From: Sordaria brevicollis | Lineage: Eukaryota; Ascomycota; Sordariomycetes; Sordariales; Sordariaceae | Reading direction: 5' to 3' | Length of the DNA stretch: 64,000 bases | Assembly: GCA_033439795.1 (NCBI GenBank) | Contig: JAUTDP010000004.1 | Location: 2,728,001 to 2,792,000, forward strand | Shown: in pieces, positions 11,428 through 24,579 of the stretch | Numbering within the stretch: the first letter of the stretch is position 1 | Layout of the letters: each line of letters starts with the position of its first letter | Made by a program: the position numbers and the translations under genes | Notes under the pieces: generated by a model | What the model saw: the letters and a program-made list of their open reading frames with translations, nothing else | The model's database searches: none | What the model was told of the DNA's origin: nothing

Positions 11428-14326
11428 ATGATACCCAGAGGCGGCCCAGGCGCCATGAACTCGCAATCCCGATCCACGTCTTTCTCGACGTCAGCGCCTC
11501 AGATCCCGAACCAGCGCGCTCGGAGGCCGTCCGTCAGTTCGCGATTCTCGTACGCCGTGTCCATTGCCGAGCAAGGCGAAGCTCAAGCAGCCCAAGGAGT
11601 AGCGGCGCAACATCAGATCGAAGAGGAGATTGCGAAGATCAAGCGATATGAGGTCAGCTAGATGCGCCCGGGTCAGCTGTACGGCTACTAACGTCGAACC
11701 AAGTAGGACTTTACAACCATCGGTATGATAAACCTTTGACTTCTGAACTCGAACGAGCCACCGACAGGCGCTGACGATAGAAAATAGACTGGGTACAAGA
11801 TGCGGCACGAGAACAACTACGAAGAAAGGCGCGTCGAAAAAGAAATGCCGGGCTTTGGGACGCCGGCCGATTTGACTGGCGACACAGGATACGAGAGTCT
11901 TATGATGCTGCTCAAGGCTGGATTGTCGTCACCATCATAGGCGCGGCGATTGGACTCAATGCTGCTTTCCTGAACATTATCACGGAATGGCTTTCCGACA
12001 TCAAGCTCGGCCATTGCAAGACGGCCTTCTACCTCAACGAGAACTTTTGCTGTTGGGGAGAGGACAATGGCTGTGACGACTGGCAAAAGTGGACGGGCCT
12101 GTCGCCTATCAACTACTTTATCTACATCCTCTTTGCGGTTCGTATAGCCCGTTCAACTTGGACTATTTGGGAGCAACAGCTAATTGAATACAGATCTTGT
12201 TCGCCTGTACATCGGCCACCTTGGTCAAGTCCTATGCCCCCTACGCTGCCGGCTCCGGCATTTCCGAGATCAAATGTATCATTGCCGGCTTCGTCATGAA
12301 GGGGTTCCTCGGTTTCTGGACCTTGATCATCAAGTCTCTGGCCTTGCCACTTGCCATCGGCTCAGGTCTCTCCGTCGGAAAGGAGGGACCCAGTGTACAC
12401 TACGCTGTGTGCACAGGAAATGTCATATCAAGGCTGTTTGCCAAGTATAGACGAAATGCTTCCAAGACGCGTGAGATTCTCAGCGCTTGTGCTGCTGCTG
12501 GAGTCGCCGTCGCCTTCGGCAGTCCTATTGGAGGTGTGCTGTTCTCGCTCGAAGAGATGTCCAGCTATTTCCCCCTCAAGACCATGTGGCGTAGCTATTT
12601 CTGTGCCTTAGTCGCAACAGCCGTCCTGTCCGCTATGAACCCCTTCCGGACTGGCCAACTGGTCATGTTCCAGGTTCACTACGACAGATCATGGCACTTC
12701 TTCGAAATCCTCTTCTTCATCCTGCTAGGCATTTTTGGTGGTTTATACGGTGCCTTTGTTATGAAGTGGAATCTCAGGGTGCAAGCGTTCCGCAAGAAGT
12801 ACCTCACCAACTATGCTATTCTGGAAGCTACTCTGTTGGCGGCTGCTACGGCTATCGTGTGTTACCCGAACAGCTTTCTGAGAATCGAGATGACTGAGAG
12901 CATGGAGATTCTTTTCCTCGAATGCGAAGGCGCAGAGGATTATCAAGGTCTTTGCAACAAGGACCACCGGTTTCGCAATGTTGTGTCTTTACTCTTAGCG
13001 ACCGTCATTCGCATATTCTTCGTTATCATTTCATACGGGTGCAAGGTGCCAGCTGGTATCTTTGTGCCGTCTATGGCCATCGGAGCCTCGTTTGGCCGTT
13101 CAGTTGGCATCATCGTCCAAGCACTTCATGAGGCCAACCCGACAAGCCCGTTCTTCGCCGCCTGTCTGCCCGACGTGCCTTGCATCACGCCGGGTACATA
13201 CGCCTTCCTCGGCGCCGCCGCCGCTCTCAGCGGCATCATGCACATCACCGTCTCAGTGGTGGTCATCATGTTCGAACTTACCGGCGCCCTCACCTACATC
13301 CTCCCAACCATGATTGTCGTCGGCGTGACCAAAACCGTTAGCGAACTCTTCGGCAAAGGTGGCATCGCAGACCGCATGATCTGGTTCAGCGGTTTCCCCT
13401 TCCTCGACAACAAGGAAGAGCACAACTTCGGCGTACCCGTCTCGCACGCCATGATCAAAGACGTCACCTCTATCCCCACCAACGGCATGACCCTGCAGCA
13501 AATCGAGGCCCTTCTCGCCGAGGACAACTACCAAGGCTTCCCCATCGTCGAAGACGAGCACTCCAAGATCCTGGTAGGCTACATCGGCCGCACGGAGCTG
13601 CGCTACGCCGTCGACCGCGCAAAACGCGAGGGGACGCTGAATCCGCAGGCCAAGTGCACATTTGCTCCGCCGCACAACAGCGCTGAAGTGACCACGCCCG
13701 GCGCCGGACTCATCACGCCCGGCCTCGCTAGAATGGACAGCTTCAACACCATCGGCTTCGCCGAAGCTTCCGGCGCCTCCTCTTCTTCGTCCTCGAGCAG
13801 CAACTTCATCGACTTCAGCCGCTACGTAGACACCACTCCCGTCTCCGCCCACCCGCGCCTTCCGCTTGAGACCGTCATGGAACTCTTCCGCAAGATCGGC
13901 CCGCGCGTCATCCTGATTGAGTACCGCGGTAAGCTAATGGGCCTGGTCACGGTGAAGGATTGTCTCAAGTATCAGTTTAAGGTCGAGGCCATGGAGGAGG
14001 TTGCCAATGGACCTGAGTCCCAGCAACATCAGCAACAACCAGGAGTAAATGGTGATGAAAGGTTGTGGGAGTTGATGCAGAGAGTTGCGGGTTGGGTGTC
14101 GGATAAGGTGTCGATTGCGAGCGGTGGGAGGATTAGGTTGAGGGATTCTTTGGAGTTGCCTAGGGAGCCTCCATCGTCGGCGGGTGCGGGCAATGTTAAC
14201 AATCGGGAAAGGAGATTGGATGATAGCCAGATATTAGATGGGACGGAAGACGAAGAGGAAGATGGGGTTGAATTGTTGGAAAATCGGGAGAGATACCCGC
14301 AGGGACATGGATCTACGGTTAGGTAG
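11428..14326 (+). CDS. CLC-type chloride/proton exchanger (Gef1-like)
   Basis: Exons 11428-11652, 11707-11722 (16 nt), 11788-12137 and 12194-14326 give 907 aa. It has a long cytosolic N-terminus, about ten to twelve membrane segments and a C-terminal pair of CBS domains (around SHAMIKDVTSIPTNGMTL and PVSAHPRLPLETVMELF). Ion-path motifs are present: GSGISEIK (about 217-224), GKEGPSVH with the gating glutamate near E261, and GIFVPS. The glutamate in HFFEILFF sits where the internal proton glutamate of exchangers is found. Having both glutamates argues for a 2 Cl-/H+ exchanger in Golgi, endosome or vacuole membranes rather than a channel, as for yeast Gef1. The C-terminal tail after the CBS pair is acidic and variable. 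The ATG at 11428 is the only in-frame candidate near the conserved region. Confidence 0.92.
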
Positions 14327-16618
14327 CGGTACTACGTAGAGCGGGATGAAATTTAGCTTGTGATGAGATTGACGGCGGGCCGAGAATGAACGGGTGGCAT
14401 CGGCTATATGAAGTTGTAATGTAATGACAAGATGCCTGGCGTTTCCGCCTTTCCTGCTGGATATGCATGTATGCGTTTCACCAGTCTTTTCTGGCAGGTT
14501 TCAAGCCGGACAAGATCTTGAGAGAGAATAGAAGATATTTCAACCCTCGCAAGTCTGTATGTAGCCCCAGGTCCTACTTACATTCAAGCGTCGTAGAGAT
14601 TTCATACACTTCCAGCTCCCCTATCCTCCCCTCAGAAGCGGCGCCAGCCACAACCGATAAAAACACAGGGTCCCTTTTTTCTACTTAGTACCAAATATCG
14701 ATCCCGTATGACCCAAACAATGAATGGTCTTTAGGCCCTTTCCGATCAAATAGTCTCTTGCTTGCTGGGAATACCGTGTAAAACACCGGTGAACGGTGAA
14801 GCCGTCCCATCACTTGACGTCCGCGTAAGGCCAAAGCGGTTCAAGCTGTTGTTTGGTTGACTCACACCGTGTTGGTTGGACGAACAAGTTACAGGGCTGG
14901 CTGTGTTGTACATACAGTGACCAACCAGCCATAGTCTAGTTACCCCTATCTCTTCTTTGATTCATGGCCATAGATAGAGCTCGCCCGTTTGGTCAAAGGT
15001 TTAATCTATCAGGTAATGATAAGGTAAACAAAGGGCTTCTTGAGGGCACCTGACGCATATAGATACGAAACAGAGGCAGATGCCCAGTCGACTGGTTCAG
15101 GCCAACTGTTGATAGCGTACTGTTACAGCGGTGTTCACTGCCACCGGGCATGATAGCCCCAGTGGTACCTAGCTCTAGCTCAGGAGGCGAGAGTCAAGCG
15201 GCAATCCGCCTATCTCACCGTGACCGAGAGCCGTGTAAGTTGGTTCCCGACCGACAACCGCCACGTCCATCTTCACCTCTTTGTTCTTTTTCTATGCACT
15301 TACATGGAATATGGCGGTTAACATGGCATACGTATGCTGGTTGATGGAAATGGCAAACTCTCTCGTAACTTTAACGTCTCTTTGTAGGGTTATAGTTGTC
15401 CAACGTGCTGTAGCCAACTGCATCCTTGTCCTTTCACTTTGTTTCTTACAGTTACAGCGGCCAATGGCCCAATGCTGTAAGTCGTGCAGAACGGTACAAT
15501 GGCGCAACAAAGGTGTTATCAAACACAACCTTAAAAAGTCGTGAAAGAGAGGAGAATTTATCTTGTCCTTTGCTGTATGACCTACTGAACGGACCGATAC
15601 CCGTGATGATGGTCGTTATTATTCGATTTCCGAACTCGAAAACGTGGAAAGCGCAGTTCGAAAGGATTCCAAGTCGGAAGAGGCGGGGATGCACGTGCAG
15701 GGATGGTCTGTGTTAGGGATCCCCTTATCACGAACGATAATCGCATCGCTAAACGAAGTCGGGTTTTCTTGCGCTTTGCGCTTGTCGGCGGCCGTTTCGT
15801 TCAACCACAACGCTGAACCCCGCCGTACCAAAATCGTCAATTTCTTGACACGCATTGATAACGCCCAATATGTCATGCTCTCAGGTTTCCAACAGTCGTG
15901 TTTCTGTAATTTCCATGGCTACTTGCTCGAACTCCAAAAAGAAGCCGCAAAGAAGCCGTTTCGTTTCCACCCAGGTCACATGGACGGGCATGGACCCGTA
16001 CCCAGTGTGCTCTTTCCCCAGCTGACCCACCGAGATCGGTCCTTGCAAACAGGCATCGTAGCGCGGCTTCCCCCGACTTCCCCGACCGCCGTCTCCGCCC
16101 AGAACCGCTGAGAAACGCCCGCAATTCATCATTCCATCCACAAGCCTTGGAGGATCGACACCGCCAGTTTCCGTTCTCTTTCTGATAGGCCATCTTCAAC
16201 CTCTTCTATCCTCCATCCTATCATTGTCCACCGTCATATCCTGTCTTGTCTTGCCTTACACCTTGATATCCCCTTTTGCCCATCAACATTGACAGCATCG
16301 TTACCGATCATCAGACCAGACTCCAAGTCTGACGACTTAGTTTGAAGGAAGACTTATGGAGAAGCGTTGAAGGCATCCGTCCATAAGAACTTCCAGTTCA
16401 AAGCGTCGATATAGAGCCCATCGGATCCCATCTTTTGTTTTGTCACACAACATAACCGATACCCCTCAAGCCAAGTCCAACAGACACCTAAGCACCTCTT
16501 GACTTGTTCGACAACCTCCTCTTTTAGCTTCTTATCATCAAAGCTTCCCTTTCATAAACCAACCCTTCAACCCTTCAACCCTTTATCCTGTAATCATAAA
16601 GATAACGATCCAGACAAC
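14327..16618. other. Intergenic region CLC-cysteine dioxygenase
   Basis: About 2.3 kb between tandem plus-strand genes. It contains the CLC 3' end and the long upstream region of the dioxygenase gene. A 155-codon frame near 15644-16111 has an opposite-strand frame over it, no domain and no splice pattern, so I do not call it. The last 400 bp before the start are pyrimidine-rich, like a leader. Confidence 0.6.
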
Positions 16619-17457
16619 ATGGCTGTCGGAATCACCCAGACCATGGCTCCGGCCACCACCACCAGCGTCCCCCTCTGTCTCAGGGCCACATTCAAAGATA
16701 CACCAAGTCTAAACAACTTTGATAAGCTTGTCCAAGACTTGAAGGATGCCCTAGGACCATCATCGGGTCTGACTTCAGACGATGTCGATGTCGAGCACCT
16801 CACACGCTTGATGAAGGAATATCAGAGCGATGAGGTAGAGTGGTCGAGATTTGCTTTCGGCGATGCGAGCAGGGGGTATACCCGCAACTTGGTTGATGAA
16901 GGGAACGGCAAGAGCAACCTCGTAAGTAACATTCCGCTTGTAGCCTCATCCCCATTCATCCACCAACGCCATAACCATCCATCCACAACACACCTCTATA
17001 CCGAATGCAATGTAATGTTCACTCGAACACCACACTAACCACAGACCACAAACAGCTCGTCCTAGTCTGGTCCCCAGGCAAAGGCTCACCCATCCACGAC
17101 CACGGTAACGCCCACTGCCTGATGAAGATTCTCCAAGGCAACCTGACCGAAACCCGTTATGCCTTTCCCTCTTCCTCCTCTTCCCCCTCAGAACCATCAG
17201 AACCGGCTTCCAAGCCAATGCAAGTAATCTCGGAAAAAGTATACCGCGAAAACGAGGTGGCCTACATGGCCGACGAGCTGGGCGTTCACCGCGTGTGGAA
17301 CCAAGACCCGGACAACTTTGCCGTCTCGCTGCACTTGTACACGCCGCCCAACGTCGCCAGAGGCGGGTGTCACATCTTTAACCCGGAGACGGGCAAGAAG
17401 AGCCATGTACCCAAGTGTGGGTATTATTCGGCTTATGGGAAGAGGTTGAATGAATGA
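16619..17457 (+). CDS. cdo-1: Cysteine dioxygenase
   Basis: Exons 16619-16921 and 17056-17457 give 234 aa, close to the usual 200-230. It is a cupin-fold non-heme iron enzyme that oxidises L-cysteine to cysteine sulfinate in the cytosol, the entry to taurine/sulfate breakdown of cysteine. The iron ligands are visible: H115 and H117 in PIHDHGNAHC, and H179 in LGVHRVWN. C122 and Y196 (HLYTPP) sit where mammalian CDO forms its Cys-Tyr cofactor crosslink, so the crosslink may form here too. A Ser/Pro-rich loop (about 140-156) is inserted between cupin strands. The intron has two possible acceptors 11 nt apart (17044 and 17055); only the second keeps the conserved NLLVLVWSPG reading. The start is the first ATG, after a pyrimidine-rich leader. 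The symbol follows Neurospora usage as I recall it. Confidence 0.93.
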
Positions 17458-18705
17458 GTAAAGACAGACATAAGGAGAGAGAGATGTGAGATGAAGAAGG
17501 GAAGGAAATGATTGGCGATATACTCATTCCTAGGTCCATGGTCTTGGATGAAGTTTTGATGGGCTGGGTGATTGATCGATATATGGGCTGGCGGGGATGA
17601 TGGGTTTCGTTTCATTTCATGTCGTCGAGTTCGAGTTGTTGTCGGTTCCTATGGTTTGATATGGGTTTGGTTGAGGGGATACCGTATGATGCTGGATCAT
17701 ACTGGCGAGGAAAGGCGTTCGGGTCATGATAAGTTGTTTATTGTCGTTTCATGTCGGTAGCTGATAGTTTAATCGTATCCAATTTGCTCAATCGTTACTT
17801 TCGATTGTCTTTGGCGCCCCCATTTTGTCGTTGTCGTTATGGATATGTGTAGGTCGAAGCCAGTCGGTTTTGATATGTTTTTGAGAAGAAGAAGAGCGCT
17901 GTAACTTGAGAAAAGGTCCAGTATCGTGAGGTCCATAACACCGTTGAAATAAGGTTTGAAGCCGCAAAACGGTGACAAAAATAGAGAAGGGAAACGGTTT
18001 CTACAGCACTGAAACAGTGAAAAAGGGAGAGACGGGAGAGATGGGGGGAGGGAAAGGGGACATTGATCATGTCGTCGTCGGCCTGCCTGGTCTTGATGAG
18101 GAGCCGGATGCTTTCATCTTCTTCAGGTCTTATCCCATTTTGGGACTAGCGCGGATTGCACCATATTCCTCCAATCGGTTTTTGTGGGTCGGACGGGCTG
18201 TCGGACCCAATGATTCTATTGCGAGGAAAAGGTGTGGGATAAAAGCACGTGCAGCGTCATGTGATACCCTTTCCTGTTACCGTGTAAGTCGTCTGTCTCT
18301 ATTTACATTCCCTCGGTCTTCTTTTTGTGAGTGACATTGGGTACCTTCGTAACTTCAAGAAATAATGGTATGAGACGTATACCGAAGAAAGCCTCTCAAG
18401 GCGAACTCAAAAACATCAATCAGCTTACTTCAGACGACTAACGACGAGTACACGAAGTCATTTCCAAAACTTATAAATCATTGCTCGCTCTATAGAAGTA
18501 ACATCTAAACACCCCCATGTTGTATGCGCTATGATCAACCATTCATCCCTATTTACATGCAACTCCCATCGTGCCTATCGTCCACTATAAACAATCCCCG
18601 ACCAAATAAGGAACATGAACTTGTAACGTCCAACACAAAGCAACACCAAAACCCAAGGCTGAACTCTTACCACCACCACCACGCTGATCCATTCAAGCCA
18701 TTCAT
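17458..18705. other. Convergent region between cdo-1 and vps15
   Basis: About 1.25 kb between two stop codons. It holds the 3' ends of both genes and no supported frame. Confidence 0.6.
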
Positions 18706-21700
18706 TTACCTAATAATCAACACCATACCCCCTCTATCGCAACTCACTGTCATTGGATAAGGTGACTCCACCAGCGCCACATCCAGCACGGAATCCAAAT
18801 GACTTCTCAACAACCGGAAATGTTCCTGCGAGATAATTTTCGTTCTCGACGACCGATTATTCTTCGAGGAACTACTCGTGCCTGAAGATGTCGACTTGCC
18901 ATTGACTTCCTGCACCGTCCTCCTTTCCGGGCCACCAACACCAGATGTCCGGCCACTGCTGGAAGACTTGCTGCTGCTGCCACCATGCAATCGCTCCGTA
19001 TTAAGGATCATAGACGGGGTAGGGTGACTAGCCGTGTAACTAGGCGTTGCCTCGCCCAGATGCAACCCCGAAAAGATCCTGCTCTGGCTGACGTGCGTCA
19101 GGTCCCAGAACCTCAGCTTCTTGTCGGAGCCGCCCGTGACCATGAACGCGTAGCGCACGTCTCTTTCTTGCAGAGGCGGCGGCGGCTGTTCCTCGACCGT
19201 GGCGGCGTCCGTGATGCCCCACCCGAAGACGAGCGCCCGCACCCCGCGGTCGGCGTTCCCCATGGCGTTGGGCTCGATGTTGGTCGCGAACCGGGAAAGC
19301 ATCTGCCCCTGGCCCCCGTCTGAAGAAGGCTTGTCGTCGTCGACTTGCCAGGCGTCGTACCCCTTGGGTCCTTCCTTGTTGCCGCCGACCCGGTAAACCT
19401 CGCGGCAGGTGGCCTTTTCGATGTCCCAGACTGTGACTTCGCCTTGGCCCGTTCCGCCTGAGGCGCATACCCAGCGGCCGCGGCCGCGGGATGGGTGAAT
19501 CGAGAGCCGGTAGATGGAGCCCTTGCCTGGAACGCCCCAGCTCTTGAGCTTCACCTTAAAGCGCAGATCCCACAGGTCTAGGACGCCGTGGGAAGTTCCC
19601 AGACACAGCCAGTTTTTCTTGTTGTCGATGCAGAAGCAGGTCGGGGTGCCGTGATGAACGGGGTTCTCCAGCTTGAAGAGCAGTGTCATGGTTCGAAGCT
19701 CCATGCCCCATACGACTGACTTGTTGGTAGCTACAACAAGAATGGATTCGTTGTCTCGCTTGTAGTGTTCGCACCACACGCCAAACTCGCCATCAACAAA
19801 GCGATGTTCTCTGACTGTACGGAGGCGAGTATACCGATAGCTCTCTCCCTGCAAGTAGGTCTCAACCTTTACTATGTGCACACTGCCATCCGTGGCACAG
19901 CTGACAAAGGTATGCGTGTTTTCGATAAAGCATAGCGCCCGAACTTTGGCGCCGGGGGCGTGTCGATGGGTGAGGCGAGGTTTGTGGATGTTAATCTTTT
20001 CAAACCTGGCCGAGTCCCAAACCTTGACAGTCCCATCGTCACCACCAGTAAGGAAGAACTGGTGATCCGGAGCAACCACGATCCGGTTGATAGCACCGAC
20101 ATGTTCAACGAATGAGGCGATGGTCTCTCCCTTGGGCTTCCAACCATTTTCTCTTTGCTTCCCTGGTTGGGAGCTGATGATCTTGCCAGTCTTGCGGCGC
20201 CCAATGGGCGTGACCTCGGGGCCAAACTCAGCAAGGTCGTGCGGGTAGTTCTCGACGTACATGGTATCCAACATCTTGAGAATGTGCGGGTCGTTACCAT
20301 GGTAGTCGTGATTCACGCGCAGCTTAATGCCAGGCGTGGGTGGCATGCTTTCAGTATCTGGGGACCTAATGTGAGTTCCCTGATAATGTTGGGTGAACGG
20401 CGCTTCAACCTCACCAAAGGCATTGGTCTCTGTAGTACCGGTCTCTGGGCCGGACTTGGCGCTGTCTTTGCGATTCATCAGGCTTATCGCACTAGACTGA
20501 TGCCTCAAGGCCCTCCTCGTTTCGTACGGGGCGAAGTGAGCAGATCCCACATCGTCGTGAGGGGAGAGCAAAGAGGCACGGCTCTGATGAGACGCCGACC
20601 GTATCAACGCGTTTCTTGAGCTTTCGCCATTGCTGCCTGTAGCAGGCCTGCCGTCCACAGATATGGATGGAACAGATTTGGATTTCTGCTTGTCCACCGC
20701 GGCCCGTCGTCTCTGGCTGAGTGGATCGCCGATGGTCAACGACACATCGAGGAGAGCCTCCTGGATCGTCTTAGGAGCCGTGTCGTCGTCGTCCATTTGC
20801 GGAGCAGGGTACCGGATGGGTTCCTCTTCGAACATGACCGTCTGAGGGGTGATACCCAAGTTTCGTAAAGGAATAATGTCCTCGAGCTCGAGCCTCTTCT
20901 CCATCTGCAGTTCGCCCGAGTCTCTCCCCTTCATCTGAGTCAAACGCCAGATAAACTCTCGCAACATGATGAGTTTGATCTCGTCCGCCTGTGACAGACC
21001 CGCAGTCCTCAAGCGGCTCAGCCACTGTTCATCCTCATCTGTTTTCGAAAGTTTTGTTACGGCGCGAGCATCCAACCGCTTAAGAGGCTTCCAGAAGCCG
21101 CTCTTCTCTGACTTCGCAGCCCACTGCATAGCCAGTTCGAAAACATTACGAGAGAGCGGCTTCTGAAGCGAATCAAGAAGTTGCAGTTCCGACCAGCCAG
21201 GAATGATATCTGGCTTCAAGAAGGGCTTCAGCTGTGGGTAAACCGAAACCTTGAGGTACGCAGAGCTCAGGAACTCGTTTCCGGCTGCAATGAAATGAGT
21301 GGCCGCCTCGCGAATCCACACGTTGGGGTGCATCGTAAAGCGACCGACAAGGGCGACCAGATCAACAAAGGCCTCCTTAGTCAAGAGCCCCAGCCGGGTC
21401 AACTCTGCCAACGATTGAAGTGCTCCTTGCACCACAAACTCTTCAGGGTCATCCACCGCCTGGATTATCAGAGGTAGGATAAAGCTTTCGAGCGTACTGC
21501 TGCCCATAAACGCCGAGATTCCCACGACAGTGTCAAAGAACGCATACCGCAGCATCCAATCTCGGTCGTTCAGGTAAGTGTTCAGGTGAGCGATAATAAC
21601 ATCGTTAGCCTTGGCAACGCCGAAGAAGATGCACAAATCCGGCACCGAACTGAGAAACGCTCTTCGGACAAACGGGTTGAGGTCTTCTATGAGCATCTTC

Positions 21701-23447
21701 GTATGTGTCTCAAAGAGGTCTACGAGGTCCTGACGCGAACTGTCAAACAGGCCATCGAGAGCCGTGTTAGTCTCATTCCCCGGCTCAAGTTCCGGGTCCG
21801 AGATCGTTACTGAGCCATCGGCTCTCAGCGTTGCGGCCATTGCTAGGAACCTGTACGCGGTTGTTGCCAGTTTCCCCAGACATGCTGCATACGCCGCTCT
21901 AACCACGGGGCTCGGAGCCCCCTGAGATCCTAAGAGCGCAACTTGCATCCTGGGTAAGATGTACTCGAGGAATATGTGGGAGTTGACTGGGGTGATAACT
22001 CTGACAAGATCAAGAAGTTGTGTTATGCTGCGCAGCGCCGATATCACAACCCTGTCGCATTTGTCGGTCAGGAGCGTCATCAAGTACGGCAACACGCGAT
22101 CCAGCTTTGCTTCATCGGTTAACCTTTCAGCGAAGGCTAGCATGATATCACACGCCTTAATCTTCGCGGTTGCATGCGCGGTATTTCGCAAGCAGGATGC
22201 GATCAGAGTGAGGAAGATGAGTGTTCCATCATCCGCTGTACGCTGCTTGTTCGCCGAGACGTAATGTTCAGCATTGGGAATGTTGAGTCGGACTGGAAAG
22301 AGTCCTAACCCTAGCCTCGGCGACGGCAGGTGATCCTCGTCTGGGTCATTACCATTCTCGTAGCCAAGAAAATAGGAGATCTTGTCAAAGTCGTTCCAGA
22401 CCCTCTCGATCCTCTGGTCTGCCTCGCCAATTCTCGAGTTTCCAGTTGAGAGGTCGGTAATCGACTGCATGTACTGATGTAGAAAGTTGTAGAAATAACC
22501 TGGAAACACTTTGTCTTTCCAGAACTCCAGGTACTGCTCAGCCGAGTAGCGCTTTTGCGGATCTACCTGGATCATGTGTGCAATCATCTCGCGCAGGTCC
22601 CTATCGGGGATGCGACTCAGATGTGAAATAGACGGATCATATTCACCCCTTCTGTACTTGTACAGCTGGCTCAGGTTGAATATGGGTGTTTCGAGAAACA
22701 GTTCGGCAATGACACACCCGGCGCTGAAGACGTCCATGGCCCATGTAATCTTGGCGTTCGGATCCGGCTCCTGACCGGGTGGAAGAAACCTCTCGGGCGC
22801 CAAATAGCATGTTCTCCGGCCAGACGTGTCGAAAAAGTACGAAAAGTCGGCGGGGTTGTCTTCCGGCAGCATGACGGGTTTGAAAGACGACGAAAAGTCG
22901 GAGATGTAGAGCCAGTTCCAGGACGTCACCAATGTGTTTTCCGTCTTGATGTCGCCATGGTATATCTCCTTCGCGTGGCAGTCGCGCAAGGCGCACAAGA
23001 GCTGGAACGCTAGCCAGCGCTTCTCCATATCCTCAAGGAACGGTCTGGTGCTCAGTCGGTCGTATAGGGAGTTGTAGAAGAACTGTCGGACCAGATAACC
23101 GTTGGTTTCGGTCTCGATCGCTCGCTGATATGGAAGGGCATTGGGCACATTGGCAAGAGCGTTTCGTTCTCCTGGTTGTTCACCGTATCAGCACTGGCTC
23201 TGCGCAAACCCCGTAAGGTATTCAGTAAAAACTTACGGATGATCTTCTTCTTGTACCGGACCAGCGACATAGCATATGGCTTGACGAGAACCTTGACGAG
23301 CACGACTCCATCGTCATGTCTGGCACGTATGCTCTTCATGAAGCGAGCCTGGCCGATGACCTTCTCGTAGGTCAAGTCCGCCAGCTCGGGGACATCAATG
23401 CCGGCTGCCCCCGCTGGAGGGGCAGTCAGTGAGAAGCCCTGACCCAT
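18706..23447 (-). CDS. vps15: Vps15, regulatory protein kinase of the Vps34 PI3-kinase complex
   Basis: Exons 23237-23447 and 18706-23171 give 1,558 aa. MGQGFS at the start is an N-myristoylation signal. The kinase domain (about 25-310) lacks a normal glycine loop, as in all Vps15, but keeps HGDIKTEN (catalytic Asp about 144) and DFSSSFKP in place of DFG. The PEDNPADFSYFFDTS and RRTCYLAPERF motifs are diagnostic. HEAT repeats follow (about 400-750), then a linker, and a C-terminal WD40 propeller (about 1,050-1,558) ending in SCDRGGMVLIIR. Vps15 recruits and activates Vps34 on endosomes and autophagosomes, making PI3P for vacuolar sorting and autophagy. The single 65-nt intron lies within the kinase N-lobe. 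Convergent with cdo-1; the start codon lies about 720 bp from the relic gene on the other strand. Confidence 0.96.
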
Positions 23448-24169
23448 GGTCTCGAAGGTGTGTATAGAGCCAGGAAGCTTAAGCTAACCAAGCTACCTAG
23501 ACGGCGTGATCGTCAGGCTGTTGCGCATCTTGGGACAACCATCCAAGGGTCGAAATGTTAGCGCGGTACGCGGAAGACACCAAGTTCGAACGTGGGCAGA
23601 TCGGTAATTTATTTGAGTACGGATATGGATTAGAGCTTGTTCTATACTGGTAGAGTTTCGCTCGGGTGCGACAGGATGACGAAGGCGCAATGCTGCTATC
23701 GGTATGACTACAGGACGTCAACGGAACCTCAAGCGGAATATGGTAATCGGAACGTTATCGGGCACCTGAACCAGGTTGTGTAGCGCGCGGTGGTGGTGCC
23801 ACCTGCCCTTTAAGCGGTATTCCTCTGTTTCTTTGGCCGGGACGAAATCGTGTGGACGTCAAACAATAACTGTTTGTAGGTGGTTGTGTGTAGATACGTC
23901 TGTATTAAGGTTGTAAATCGGTACTGTTCAGGCGGACAAGTTGTAGCGCCATTCGTTGGATGTCACCAGAGCCGGCGGGTTACGTATGAACGTACCGATA
24001 AGATAAGCGCGTCAGCCGCGGAGCTTCAATGTAGTTGCTTCAGGGTTGGGCGCTCTTTGTGCTGCTCCACTTTGGATGATTGAGCATCCACCCGACCCAG
24101 CTAGACCCACTTCAGCCCTATCTCCTTGAGTACCTCTACGTCCCAGAACTATCGATCGATCCTGTTACA
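23448..24169. other. Divergent upstream region of vps15 and the relic gene
   Basis: About 720 bp with no supported frame. It presumably includes the vps15 promoter and leader. Confidence 0.6.
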
Positions 24170-24579
24170 ATGCCGTGCACTAACTGTCATCGCAATGGCC
24201 GGTCCTGTACTATAGATGAATTGAAATCGAAGTCCTGCACTGAGATTTTGAGCCGCAAGGTCTCCTGCGATGGCGTGGACATTGACGCTCGGCGTAAGTT
24301 TTGACAAGCTGTTTCCGATTCTTACTCGGCTGACCTGATATACTCGAGTCTATCACGCCATGAAGGAGACACAGCCCGTGGAGGAGGAAGAGTCGAAGTT
24401 AATTCAAGAAGCCATGGAGATACAGTCTCGTCTTTTGCGTCTTCGGGAGCAGAAGAGTCACCTACTGAAAAGGGGAGAAGGAGCTCTTCGGTCGTGGCAT
24501 GGTGGAGCATGAGAAGGAGGTGCGGGAACTGGAAGCTCAGAGAGTTGCTGGTAACCTTCCGAGTGATGAGGAGGACTGA
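24170..24579 (+). pseudogene. Decayed member of a Cys-cluster/coiled-coil fungal family
   Basis: Exon 24170-24293, a 55-nt intron (24294-24348), then an exon from 24349. The first exon encodes MPCTNCHRNGRSCTID, then KSCTEILSRKVSCDG, a six-cysteine pattern with one cysteine replaced (the second CxxC reads CTEI). The second exon encodes a coiled coil with EEEESKLIQEAMEIQSRLL and LREQKSHLLK. The frame read from the ATG ends at 24510-24512 (95 aa). At AAAAGGGG (24468-24475) a 1-nt shift reopens a better frame that continues the coiled coil (EKELFGRGMVEHEKEVREL) to a stop at 24577-24579 with an acidic tail. I recall a multi-copy Sordariomycete family with this layout (CxxC pairs ending in CD, then a Leu/Glu-rich coil). 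The function is unknown. It could be a pseudogene, or a sequencing error in the homopolymer. Confidence 0.6.

Noticed and set aside
13253..13852. 199-codon minus-strand frame inside the CLC gene
   Set aside because: An antisense shadow of GC-rich CLC codons with no independent features.
15644..16111. 155-codon frame upstream of cysteine dioxygenase
   Set aside because: No domain; an opposite-strand frame covers part of it; it lies in the likely promoter and leader.
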